DNA of 64,000 nucleotides from Lachnospiraceae bacterium (GTDB taxonomy: Bacteria; Bacillota_A; Clostridia; Lachnospirales; Lachnospiraceae). A program made the position numbers and the translations under genes. The DNA lies in the NCBI GenBank assembly GCA_024684065.1, contig JAIKXO010000039.1, positions 60,866 through 124,865 of the forward strand, in the 5' to 3' direction. Numbering within the stretch: position 1 is the stretch's first letter; every line of letters starts with the position of its first letter. Shown piece after piece: positions 56,266 to 64,000 of this stretch. Below the pieces are notes generated by a model that did not search any database, was not told where the DNA came from, and worked only from the letters and a program-made list of their open reading frames with translations.

Positions 56266-56760
56266 TCATCCATTATAGGTGATCTGCCCCTTCATGGCAC
56301 TCACGGCCTCGTTTATGTTTCGGTACATACCGTATGCCTTCATGGCTTTTCTGGTCTTTATAAGCGTCTCCTCATCCGGTTTTCTGCCTGATTCTATCTC
56401 TTTTAACAGGAGATTGATATGATATCGCATCGTCATCATGGTGTTAGCCATATTTCGCATGATATCTATGATATTTTTCTGGTTTTCCTTTACAAAATCC
56501 GCCATATCATTTTCCGTGATCCGAAAAGCAAGCAGCTCTGAAAATGCGACTATCGTATATATCGAAGGTACATGAAGAAGCATCCCGAATTCACCAAAAC
56601 AGCTTTGCGGCCCGATGATCCCTATCAGCGTTTCATTTTTGGTCCCATACCCTACATAGACCTCTGCATGCCCCGACACGATCTTAAACATATCGGGATT
56701 GCTCTCTCCCTCCCTGATGATAACTTCCTCAGCGGGAAATTTTACCATTTTCGCGCTCAT
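56266..56760 (-). CDS. Cyclic nucleotide-binding-like (CRP-type) domain protein
   Basis: 164 residues: a cNMP-binding fold (about 5-110) with VIIREGESNPDMFKIVSGHAEVY and SCFGEFGMLLHVPSIYTIVA, then helices and no helix-turn-helix. The phosphate-binding cassette has PSIY where cAMP-binding members carry Arg and Ser/Thr, so nucleotide binding is doubtful. It may sense another ligand and regulate a partner protein directly. Start ATG 56760 lies six bases after GGGAGG. It follows the ClC channel gene by 114 bp on the same strand, so it could modulate that channel; inference. Confidence 0.85.
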   Translation of the reverse strand: MSAKMVKFPAEEVIIREGESNPDMFKIVSGHAEVYVGYGTKNETLIGIIGPQSCFGEFGMLLHVPSIYTIVAFSELLAFRITENDMADFVKENQKNIIDIMRNMANTMMTMRYHINLLLKEIESGRKPDEETLIKTRKAMKAYGMYRNINEAVSAMKGQITYNG

Positions 56761-56874
56761 CATATACCTCCCATCTTGAAAGGGAGCCGATAATTGATCA
56801 GCCCCATGCCGGATCAGTCGTTTTTGTATTATAGTAAACGCCAAAACGAAAATCGTCTTATCGTTTACCATACA

Positions 56875-58203
56875 TTACGTCTTCAGGCCCCTATTTTTAA
56901 CTGCCACGCCGGCAACCGCGCTCCCCGCGGCGGCCGCAAGTATAAACCATATGATAAGTTTTGCCGGGAAACACAGGAGAAGCAGTATCGCAGCGGTAAA
57001 CGGCTTCTTGAGCTGGGCTCCGAGGGCTGCCGCCGTTATTATCCCGGCCGCAAAGACCGAATGCCCCTGCTCCCCCGCAAAAATAAAGCCGGAAAGCGCA
57101 AATCCCATAAGCACGCAGGAAAAGATCACCGGGAAGAAATGTCCTCCCTTTAACCCGAAACGAATACAGAAAGCCGTCATAAAAAGCTTTAAAAAACATA
57201 TCCCCACAAGCAGAAGAGGAGCATAAGCCCCATAATCCACCATAAATTCCCTCATCTCTTCTTCACCGGAAAACAGGGCTAATGGCATAAAGATCATAAT
57301 ACAGCCAACGACAGCTCCGCAGAGCGTTTCCCTGACGCAGACCGGGACCTTATCGGAAAGCTTTCCCGAAAAATGCTCGGAAAACTCAAAAAACCAACAG
57401 AGAAGGATCCCTGTCGGAATGTATAAAAGCATAAGGAGAAAATCCGCCCAGGAAAGCGCCGGCATGTCAAAGCTCGGAAATCCCTCAGACGCTGCTCCGA
57501 AAACAGAGCTTAATAACGACATTACAAGATAACCGGACAAAGCCGCAAGCCCGTACAGGACAAGCTTTGAAGCCTTCGGAAAGGTTGTCTTTTCTTTAGC
57601 GGGATGACTGTCTGCCTCACCGGTTCTCTGCCCGTATTTTAATGAAGATGTCTTCTCACCGGATCCATCCTCAGAATCCGGAACGGATACCTCCTCTTCT
57701 ACTTCAAAAATTCCGAATAACGGCATATGAAACAGTTCTCCAAGCGTCACCGCCTCTCCGATCTGGGAGAACTCAGTCTTATGCTCTCTTGCGTACTTTA
57801 CATTATCCCCTATCCAATAGCAGAGACCCGCGATTATTCCGCAAAGACCCGCTTCCGGACCGACGCTGGCCCCGATGATCAGAGGAAAGAAAGCGCATAA
57901 CAGCATAAGCAGCATATGTCGATAATCGTAATGCTTTTCTTCCTTTATCTTTTTAAGCACTACATCAAGTTCCTCCGGATAATCCCCGCCAAATTTATGT
58001 AAAAGCCCCACGATAAGGCCTCCCAGCGTACATATGGGAATGGGAAGCCAGCTCACGGAAAATCTCCCCGCAATCCCCTCCCAGATAAAACCGGTACAAA
58101 TACCTGTGGCTTTCAGAAAGCACCATAACACCGCTCCGACTACCGCCCCGAGCAGGGCGGTAAGCAGTAGCATTTTCAATTCATTCTGCAGCTTTATCTT
58201 CAT
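56875..58203 (-). CDS. ClC-family chloride channel/antiporter-like protein
   Basis: 442 residues, 10-12 membrane helices of the ClC type. The selectivity and gating block reads IIGASVGPEAGLCGII, with a Glu (E117) in the gating position. A long acidic, low-complexity cytoplasmic loop (about 165-205, EVEEEVSVPDSEDGSGE) is unusual. Only 4 bp separate it from the kinase-fold gene and its ribosome binding site lies inside that gene's 3' end, so the two are translationally coupled. The cNMP-like gene follows. Substrate could be chloride or another anion. Confidence 0.9.
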   Translation of the reverse strand: MKIKLQNELKMLLLTALLGAVVGAVLWCFLKATGICTGFIWEGIAGRFSVSWLPIPICTLGGLIVGLLHKFGGDYPEELDVVLKKIKEEKHYDYRHMLLMLLCAFFPLIIGASVGPEAGLCGIIAGLCYWIGDNVKYAREHKTEFSQIGEAVTLGELFHMPLFGIFEVEEEVSVPDSEDGSGEKTSSLKYGQRTGEADSHPAKEKTTFPKASKLVLYGLAALSGYLVMSLLSSVFGAASEGFPSFDMPALSWADFLLMLLYIPTGILLCWFFEFSEHFSGKLSDKVPVCVRETLCGAVVGCIMIFMPLALFSGEEEMREFMVDYGAYAPLLLVGICFLKLFMTAFCIRFGLKGGHFFPVIFSCVLMGFALSGFIFAGEQGHSVFAAGIITAAALGAQLKKPFTAAILLLLCFPAKLIIWFILAAAAGSAVAGVAVKNRGLKT

Positions 58204-58207
58204 AGAT

Positions 58208-60979
58208 TCATTCTCCTCTCTGTGACCTGAGCTCCTGTATGAAGCGCTGGTACTCGTTTACAAGATTATTCTTTCTTACAAGGATTTTCGCCCTTGTTTC
58301 ATTATAGCTCTGCTCATTTCTGCATTTGGCACGGAGCATGGGCTCGAAGATTGCCATATATTCCGCATCCGGGATCCTTCGTATCTGCTCCGCTCTTTCA
58401 AGCACCGGCCCGAAATCAAGCTCCATGTTTCCGTTCACATACTCGCGGAAAACGGTATTATAAAGAGTATCATTGCTATGGGGACGATAGGTGAGCGACA
58501 TATGCTGCGCTCCCTCCGCATTTATAAAGGAAAACGAGGCTTCCTTATCAAAGGATGAAAGATGCCCGTCCTCTTTCCTATGAAGAAAATTCTCCCCTTT
58601 GGTGTCAAAGTTACAGAGAAGCCAGTCAAGCGTGTGCTCCCTGAGTATCTCGCCCTTTATCGCATCTGAAAGCGAATTATCGGGCGAAGCCTGCCATTTG
58701 AAAAGATTGACGCGCTCATTTTCGTCCTTCTGCTCTATCATCACCTGAAACGAGCCCATAACCTCACCATTTTCATCCGCAGCCGCAAAAGCGTCTATGG
58801 CATAATCTCCGCAGACGATCCTCTGAAGCTTTGAGGCAGCCTCCGTGACCAGTGCCCTTTCCGGTTTTTTTCGCCCTATACAGTCAACAGCTTCCTTATA
58901 GAGATACTTTTTGTACCCTGTTATTGTCCCGGCTTCATCCCTTATCGGATCGTTCCTGTCCTCAAAGTAATACATCGGCTTTGTGCCGCCTAAAAAAGCT
59001 CTTCCGGTATTTACAAGATGCATCCCGCCGTGATCATAAACGGCTCCCTCTATTGCAAGCTTTGACGGCTGGTATATAACGCTCATGCAGGCTTCCATCC
59101 GTCTGTGCCGCTTGTACGTATTAAGCTCCCTCTCCCGCTCCGCGTCATTTTGTATAGATTCTATACTGTTAAGCTTAAGAAGCCTGTGCTGCTCTATCTG
59201 TGCCTGCTCCTTTGCCCTGTAAAGCAGTTTCTTCTTATCCGGCTGCTCCTTTGGAAACTGTTTCACAAGCTCATCATATATATCAGCAGTCCTCTCGTAC
59301 GCAGCGGCCTGTATCTCCCGTTCCTTTGCGGTGTTGAACTTTTTCTTTATCTTAGCCCTGCGTTCTTCCACCGATTTAAGGAGCTCTATTATCTTTTTCT
59401 GCTCATCCATTATCTCCTTGGCCGCATATGCCGGAAGATAAGCAAAATGCTCCTTCTTTATCCTTCTTATATTTTTCCTTATGTCATTTATATGCCTGAG
59501 GGTCATCTTGTTATCGGATGCCAGCACCGCCTGATCAAACCTGAGTATTTTCGGTCCCACGCTCTTCCGCCCGTTCTTAAAAAGTGAAGGCGAATCTGTT
59601 CCGGTATAAAGATCCTCCCTTTCCATTTTCCTGAGATTCCTTCTTGCCGCGACCGAAGGATCGTCAGCGTTTATCTTTGATTCAGCAAGTCTCCTGTAGT
59701 CTTCATGATTCTCCCTGCTTAGGAAGATAAGGGTCTCCTCCGGTATCTCCCTTACATTGCCGAGCAACAGGTTGATGAAAGCCTGATAATGCTCTGCATG
59801 TCTTGACGCAAGGACTATCTTCTTATTATTCCTTATTATCCTGCTTTTAAGCTTTTTAAGGGCATCCCCTGAAGGTTTTTTATGGTCGAGTTTTCTTAAG
59901 TTGGAAGACTGTATAAGAAGCAGCTCATCCCTCACCGCATAAGCGCTCTTCATCTCATCCAGGGCTTTCCCGATCTCTTCGGTATATTCCGCATATGCCT
60001 GCGGATTCTTCTGAAGAAGCGCTTCTGTCTTTTTTATTTCGTCTTTGCTGTAAAGGCCCTGTGTTTTCACATAGCTTCTGGCAACGCTTATACCGTCGTC
60101 CGTTATCCTTTTTGAAAGGAATTCCTTAAGCTGCCTGTCATATTCATCCTTAAGCCTATCTCTCTCTTCACGGCGCTTCCTCTTGTCCTCGCTTTCCGTG
60201 CGAAGCTCCATTTCAAAGCCTCCCGTGACGCGCTTTAATTTTATGCCATGAAGATACATGTGCTTCGTCAGAAGCTTTCCCAGTTCCGGTGCCGATCTGA
60301 CGCGCAGTTCGATAACTGCTTTTCTGTCTTGTGAAAGACTGTCAAAAAATACAGGATATTTACTCTTAAGCGATTCATAGAGCCTGAGTCTTCTGGCATA
60401 TTCAAACATCTCGGGCATATGGTCGGAGAGATATTCGTCCGTAAACATGGCAGGGCTAAGCTCCATGCCTTCAAGACTTTGTATAAATTCGGTAAGCGAA
60501 GGGTCATCAGGCTCGTCTTTCCCTTCTATAACTGAGGGTGCGCCTCCCTTCCATTTACCAAAATAAGCCTCCATGGACGATTTTTCCCTGGTTGTACAGA
60601 GATCCGCGTTCATAAAGGTCTTCTTTGCCTGCTTCAGATCGTTGTCTTCAGAAGAACCCAGTTTCTGATCATTCCTTGCCGAGGGAAGCTTCTGAGTAAA
60701 CAAAGATTTCGTATCTTCAACCGGCTTAAACCCCTGTTTATCCGCTTTATTGGAATTCTTTAAATAAAGCGCAAGGTTTTCCTGAGTGGAATTGTTGAGC
60801 ATCCTGCGGAAATAACTCTCGTTTCTTTCATGTCTTACCCTCTCCTGATCCGCCTGTAACGGGGCATTCTGTCCTACCGCGATATTTCCGTTTAGCTCCT
60901 CATTTATTACGAGCTGGCCGTTATTAAATACTTCATTGTCAGCGTTTCTGTTTTTCTGCTTCTGTTTCGGATCCGGCAT
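58208..60979 (-). CDS. Large charged protein with C-terminal kinase-like fold
   Basis: 923 residues. The first 650 are highly charged and mostly helical (RKRREERDRLKDEYDRQL and similar). The C-terminal 250 resemble a PI3/4-kinase or HipA-type fold: a Lys in YLYKEA (K695), a Glu helix VTEAASKLQ (E713), a catalytic-loop-like CNFDTKGENFL (D792, N797) and a metal-site-like SSFDKEASF (D811). No signal peptide. AGGAGG lies before ATG 60979; the longer frame lacks support. Bacterial proteins of this fold act on proteins or lipids and several are effectors. Its long helical build resembles the giants at 3-16 kb, but I see no clear sequence match to them. Confidence 0.82.
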   Translation of the reverse strand: MPDPKQKQKNRNADNEVFNNGQLVINEELNGNIAVGQNAPLQADQERVRHERNESYFRRMLNNSTQENLALYLKNSNKADKQGFKPVEDTKSLFTQKLPSARNDQKLGSSEDNDLKQAKKTFMNADLCTTREKSSMEAYFGKWKGGAPSVIEGKDEPDDPSLTEFIQSLEGMELSPAMFTDEYLSDHMPEMFEYARRLRLYESLKSKYPVFFDSLSQDRKAVIELRVRSAPELGKLLTKHMYLHGIKLKRVTGGFEMELRTESEDKRKRREERDRLKDEYDRQLKEFLSKRITDDGISVARSYVKTQGLYSKDEIKKTEALLQKNPQAYAEYTEEIGKALDEMKSAYAVRDELLLIQSSNLRKLDHKKPSGDALKKLKSRIIRNNKKIVLASRHAEHYQAFINLLLGNVREIPEETLIFLSRENHEDYRRLAESKINADDPSVAARRNLRKMEREDLYTGTDSPSLFKNGRKSVGPKILRFDQAVLASDNKMTLRHINDIRKNIRRIKKEHFAYLPAYAAKEIMDEQKKIIELLKSVEERRAKIKKKFNTAKEREIQAAAYERTADIYDELVKQFPKEQPDKKKLLYRAKEQAQIEQHRLLKLNSIESIQNDAERERELNTYKRHRRMEACMSVIYQPSKLAIEGAVYDHGGMHLVNTGRAFLGGTKPMYYFEDRNDPIRDEAGTITGYKKYLYKEAVDCIGRKKPERALVTEAASKLQRIVCGDYAIDAFAAADENGEVMGSFQVMIEQKDENERVNLFKWQASPDNSLSDAIKGEILREHTLDWLLCNFDTKGENFLHRKEDGHLSSFDKEASFSFINAEGAQHMSLTYRPHSNDTLYNTVFREYVNGNMELDFGPVLERAEQIRRIPDAEYMAIFEPMLRAKCRNEQSYNETRAKILVRKNNLVNEYQRFIQELRSQRGE

Positions 60980-61097
60980 ATCACGATTCCTCCTGTTGCG
61001 CTTCTGCCTTTGGCAGGTTTTTCCGCTATGATCATTGATTTTCAATTAAAAAACAGTAATACATAACTTCCTGCTGTTTTATACGGACAAAGGGGTT

Positions 61098-61952
61098 TTA
61101 TGGCAGAAGGATAAACCTGTACGAACAGGCCTCGGGATCGTCAAAGATATGCCATATTATCCTTTCTGTTTCATGGTTGAGGGCAAGCATGGCTATTTTG
61201 GTCTGCGGCGGGTATTTCTTCTTTGCCGCATTTACCGAGCACGACAGCATGGCCATGAGCTTTCTCGGATCAGAAAGGGACGACCGGAGGGCAGAAACCC
61301 TTATAAGGCCCTCATCTATCGGTTCCACAGCAATATAAGCCCTGATCTTTTCCTCCTCTTCTACGCAAAAGCTTGAGTCCATATCAAGTTTCTCCGAGAC
61401 AAGCCCTCCCTCCGGAAGAGGAAACCCTCCGGAAACAGCCTCCGCCGAGGCGGATTTTAACAGCATTTTTCCGGCTTCCGCAAATGAGATTATCTTTGAA
61501 TCTTTCTGAACACTGCCCTGAGAAATATCGTCTGAATTAATATCCCCGAGAAGACTGCAGTAATACATGGGAAGATCCACATCATCCTCAGTAAAGTCAA
61601 GAGCCAAAAAAAACGGATAAAGAGTTTCATTATCTTCATCGATCATTGTATATTCGGCTCTTATATAGACCTTCCCCTCATCTTCGAAATCCAGCAGCCC
61701 TTTAAGCCATTCGACTAACGCGCTTCCGACCCCTCTCCTTCGATATTCAGGCAGGACGTATATTGATGCAATATCAAATACTCCGCCGTCTGTCACTCCG
61801 GCAAGCGCCCCGACGGCAATATCGTCAATGACCGCGGCAAAGGCTGTAACGGGATGTCCTTCCTTAAGTGCCTCTAAGATCTCAGGAAGGATCAGTCCAT
61901 AAGCCTTCTCTGCCATATCATTTGTGATCGCGCATATTCTTATATCACCCAC
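61098..61952 (-). CDS. GNAT-family acetyltransferase with C-terminal extension
   Basis: 284 residues. The GNAT domain (1-130) has IASIYVLPEYRRRGVGSALVEWL, with the acetyl-CoA-binding RRxGxG loop. A second domain of about 130 residues follows that is not in simple GNATs; the genes at 49286 and 62174 have a comparable layout. The acceptor is unknown. It starts at GTG 61952 with AAAGGA about 10 bases upstream. It lies 118 bp before the kinase-fold gene on the same strand. Confidence 0.87.
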   Translation of the reverse strand: MGDIRICAITNDMAEKAYGLILPEILEALKEGHPVTAFAAVIDDIAVGALAGVTDGGVFDIASIYVLPEYRRRGVGSALVEWLKGLLDFEDEGKVYIRAEYTMIDEDNETLYPFFLALDFTEDDVDLPMYYCSLLGDINSDDISQGSVQKDSKIISFAEAGKMLLKSASAEAVSGGFPLPEGGLVSEKLDMDSSFCVEEEEKIRAYIAVEPIDEGLIRVSALRSSLSDPRKLMAMLSCSVNAAKKKYPPQTKIAMLALNHETERIIWHIFDDPEACSYRFILLP

Positions 61953-62173
61953 CCTGTATTTTTCCTTTCGAAGTTTTCCTTTAACTTAAACAGACATCCG
62001 CTCAGAATCCCGTATCCCAGTTAATCATACACCATAAGCGATTTATACGCACGATTTTTTAATAAATGAATTTGCCATTTACATATTAGATAAGTATAAT
62101 CAATATATCAGTTTATTGAGTTTCCGTTTTGTTACCGTTCTTTTTGACCGAAAGAGGACGTAGAATATACCCT

Positions 62174-63214
62174 ATGAAGATCGTTTCGCTTACTAAAACC
62201 CAATTGGATTACTTTAAAGGCCTCGATCCTTTTGATCTCCTGGAAAGGGATGATATTAAACCCACCCTTAGGCTGGGGGCTGTTTTTGAGGGCGGAAGCG
62301 GTGATATCCCCGCCGGCCTTCTTTTAGGGATAAGGAAGGAAAATGATATTATCATCCTCTGGCTGTTTGTAGCCGGAGCCTTTCGGAGACGTGGCTTTGC
62401 CGAGGAGCTTTTGTCTGTTGTGTTTCAATTTGCGCAGAAAGTAAATATCCCCCAGGTAACGGCTGCTTTTCCTATGGAATACGGCAGACACTTTATCTGT
62501 AAAGGCAGAGACAGGGATTATTTTTCGGAACATGGTTTTGAGGAGCTTCAAAAAGGCTTCATGACAGCCCAGGTATCTGATTTTAATAAATATACCTTTT
62601 ATAACGGTCCTTCACTTGAGGACGAAGGGCTTGCTCTTTATAATCTTTTCGATGATATGGATCCTGTGGATTATGAAGCTTTACAGGATAAAGAAGATAG
62701 GGCCGAAGAGGAGGAAGATTTTTCAAACATTACCCATAAAAACTGGAAAACCCTGGAGCTAAAGAACTTTGCAGGCCTTTCCGCGCTTAAAAATCTGTCC
62801 TCGAATGCCCAGAGAGAAGAGCATGATGAGAAGATCCAGATAAGAAGCATCGGTAATGTATCTTTAATGGAGTTTAAGCAGGGTATTGAGCTATGCCTCA
62901 GGAATAAACATACCGGTTTTATAGAGAACCTTGCCGATACACCACCGGATTATTTTGATATGCAGACCTCTGCCTGCTTAAAGAGGGACGGAAATATAAC
63001 GGGGCTTTTGCTGCTCCACTACGAAGAAAAGGAGCAGGCAATCTATACGGAGCTTCTGTTTGCTTCAGGAGAAGATTATCTGAAAGGACTTCTTAAGCTG
63101 ATCCGCTTCAGTGTCTTGTCAACCATGGAAAAATACTCACTAGAGACAAAGGTTATTATTCCAAATGATGATGAGCTGCACAGGAACCTCATCGAAAGGC
63201 TTTTGGGAAGATAA
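62174..63214 (+). CDS. GNAT-family acetyltransferase with C-terminal extension
   Basis: 346 residues from ATG 62174. N-terminal GNAT domain with LWLFVAGAFRRRGFAEELL (acetyl-CoA loop), an acidic linker (DDMDPVDYEALQDKEDRAEEEEDF) and a second half, GIELCLRNKHTGFIENLAD onward, like that of the neighbouring GNAT. The ribosome binding site (AAAGAGG) is 17 bases upstream, further than usual, so the true start could be a rarer codon nearer to it. It is divergent from the 61098 gene. Acceptor unknown. Confidence 0.85.
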   Translation: MKIVSLTKTQLDYFKGLDPFDLLERDDIKPTLRLGAVFEGGSGDIPAGLLLGIRKENDIIILWLFVAGAFRRRGFAEELLSVVFQFAQKVNIPQVTAAFPMEYGRHFICKGRDRDYFSEHGFEELQKGFMTAQVSDFNKYTFYNGPSLEDEGLALYNLFDDMDPVDYEALQDKEDRAEEEEDFSNITHKNWKTLELKNFAGLSALKNLSSNAQREEHDEKIQIRSIGNVSLMEFKQGIELCLRNKHTGFIENLADTPPDYFDMQTSACLKRDGNITGLLLLHYEEKEQAIYTELLFASGEDYLKGLLKLIRFSVLSTMEKYSLETKVIIPNDDELHRNLIERLLGR

Positions 63215-63317
63215 AACCATGTTTATGATCTTCGGGATTTCCCGTTCGTTTAATATCCGACACAGGCTCTGCAAAAACCCGGGGTGCTCATATGACGGCA
63301 GAGCCTTCCCACTGTAG

Positions 63318-63542
63318 TTACTTCATTTCCTTTAAGGTTTCAAATAATTCAAGATCAGAGGCGGTTATCTTAGCGTTTGTATCAATCACCTTTCCATCCG
63401 GATCGGTAATGGAAACGGCTATAATAGTGCCTTCCTTTATTCCTGCGGCTCGGGCGGCATTCAAAAACATCGGAAACTTGGGATGATTTTGGGTAAAGGT
63501 ATCCCAGGCGTTCTTCAGCTTCATAATATCAGGTATATTCAT
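63318..63542 (-). CDS. Small conserved protein, unknown function
   Basis: 74 residues starting MNIPDIMKLKNAWDTFTQNHPKFP and ending KITASDLELFETLKEMK. AAGGA lies seven bases before ATG 63542. Small cytosolic proteins of this type are common in Clostridia; function is unknown to me. It lies downstream of the tRNA cluster on the same strand, behind a terminator. Confidence 0.82.
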   Translation of the reverse strand: MNIPDIMKLKNAWDTFTQNHPKFPMFLNAARAAGIKEGTIIAVSITDPDGKVIDTNAKITASDLELFETLKEMK

Positions 63543-63612
63543 ATGATCATCCTTTCTTTCCACATCTTTTTCATAGTCTGTTTTTTTATCTTATGTATGA
63601 CACCTTATAAAA

Positions 63613-63643
63613 CAAAAAAAAGAAAGAAGATTAACTTCTTTCT
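63613..63643 (-). terminator. Terminator of the tRNA cluster
   Basis: Minus strand: AGAAAGAAG, 5-base loop, CTTCTTTCT, then a T-run. It follows tRNA-Cys, the last of the cluster. Confidence 0.85.
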
Positions 63644-63651
63644 GAAAATAG

Positions 63652-63722
63652 AGGCGACTGCCGGATTTGAACCGGCGATCAGGGTGTTGCAGACCCACGC
63701 CTTACCACTTGGCTAAGTCGCC
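63652..63722 (-). tRNA. tRNA-Cys (GCA)
   Basis: Complete 71-nt cloverleaf: acceptor GGCGACT/AGTCGCC, anticodon loop CTGCAAC with anticodon GCA, T-arm GGTTCAAATCC, discriminator U. No CCA is encoded. Last of three tRNAs. Confidence 0.97.
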
Positions 63723-63728
63723 AATAAA

Positions 63729-63800
63729 TGACTCCGACGGGAATTGAACCCGTGTTACCGCCGTGAAAGGGCGATGTCTTAACCTCTTGACCACGGAGCC
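63729..63800 (-). tRNA. tRNA-Glu (TTC)
   Basis: Complete cloverleaf: GGCTCCG acceptor, anticodon loop CTTTCAC with anticodon TTC, T-arm GGTTCAATTCC. No CCA encoded. Second of the cluster. Confidence 0.97.
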
Positions 63801-63859
63801 GAAATATCCGATCACTTTCGCAATCCTTTTCATATCACTCCGGTATATTCCGGAGCAAG

Positions 63860-63931
63860 CTCCCCGAGTTGGGCTCGAACCAACAACCCTTCGGTTAACA
63901 GCCGAATGCTCTACCATTGAGCTATCGAGGA
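63860..63931 (-). tRNA. tRNA-Asn (GTT)
   Basis: Complete cloverleaf: TCCTCGA acceptor, anticodon loop CTGTTAA with anticodon GTT, T-arm GGTTCGAGCCC. First of the cluster as seen in the window. Confidence 0.97.
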
Positions 63932-63933
63932 AA

Positions 63934-63983
63934 ATCGAAGTTTTCGAAGAAAACTTCGATTAGTCGAGCGATCTTCAGATCGC
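63934..63983. repeat. Two hairpins upstream of the tRNA cluster
   Basis: ATCGAAGTTTTC/GAAAACTTCGAT (3-base loop) and GCGATCT/AGATCGC. Short TTC or GAA loops and a following AGACCC resemble the triple-hairpin repeats at 18.4 and 29.9 kb; the window ends too soon to tell whether a third stem exists. Confidence 0.6.
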
Positions 63984-64000
63984 GAGACCCCCGCATGTAC

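Noticed and set aside
63702..63963. Short frames across the tRNA cluster (for example ones reading VGLEPTT)
   Set aside because: This is the known artefact of translating tRNA genes antisense; three complete cloverleaves account for the sequence.

Overview
The window reads as a chromosomal segment of a Firmicute of the family Lachnospiraceae; I cannot name the genus. This rests on moderate GC, strong AGGAGG-type ribosome binding sites, a CIRCE-controlled small heat shock gene, a type 2-like isoleucyl-tRNA synthetase, a glycogen phosphorylase, a stand-alone small alarmone synthetase, and several small conserved proteins of a kind I associate with that family. No phage, plasmid, insertion sequence or CRISPR array is visible.

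Layout. 1-2.3 kb (minus): a G5/LysM/M23 envelope peptidase cut by the window edge, behind a tail-anchored coiled-coil protein. 2.5-16.2 kb (minus): the most unusual region. An AAA+ ATPase of the extracellular contractile injection system (eCIS) type (Afp15/Pvc15-like) lies between two paralogous pairs, each a giant protein (1985 and 1350 aa) followed by an acidic protein of about 200 aa. One giant carries a roughly 800-residue insertion with cysteine-peptidase-like motifs in an unusual order. No sheath, tube, spike or baseplate gene is present. 16.3-18.4 kb (minus): DUF2752 and DUF4234 membrane proteins and a separate papain-like cysteine peptidase. 18.9-33.5 kb: mostly housekeeping genes (alarmone synthetase, aconitase-family hydratase, glgP, ileS, nicotinate phosphoribosyltransferase, HD-GYP phosphodiesterase). 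33.5-46.6 kb: a zinc-ribbon membrane protein, an AraC regulator facing a MATE pump, a D-2-hydroxyacid dehydrogenase, a lipoprotein, a membrane/Rossmann-like/RyR-domain protein, a LysR regulator facing an AEC transporter, and a flavoprotein. 47.3-54.3 kb: an orphan reverse transcriptase, Hsp20, a GNAT with a probable 5' frame disruption, a secreted beta-helix protein, a small XRE regulator and an unknown protein. 54.7-63.5 kb: a second MATE pump, a tightly packed set (large kinase-fold protein, ClC channel, cyclic-nucleotide-binding-like protein), two more GNATs and a small protein. 63.65-63.93 kb: a tRNA Asn-Glu-Cys cluster.

The non-coding sequence is rich in hairpins. A foldback element of about 330 bp occurs twice (32.0 and 40.6 kb), and its arms pair across the whole element. 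A triple-hairpin repeat occurs twice (18.4 and 29.9 kb) with base changes that keep the stems. Palindromes carrying a GGGGACGGTT-like core lie beside the foldback element and the reverse transcriptase.

How the genes may work together (inference): the eCIS-type ATPase, two giant proteins and their acidic partners look like a cargo-and-loading island serving an injection apparatus encoded elsewhere. The 923-aa kinase-fold protein at 58-61 kb has a similar long, charged, helix-rich build and could be another effector. Functional names rest on motifs read by eye; no database search was possible.
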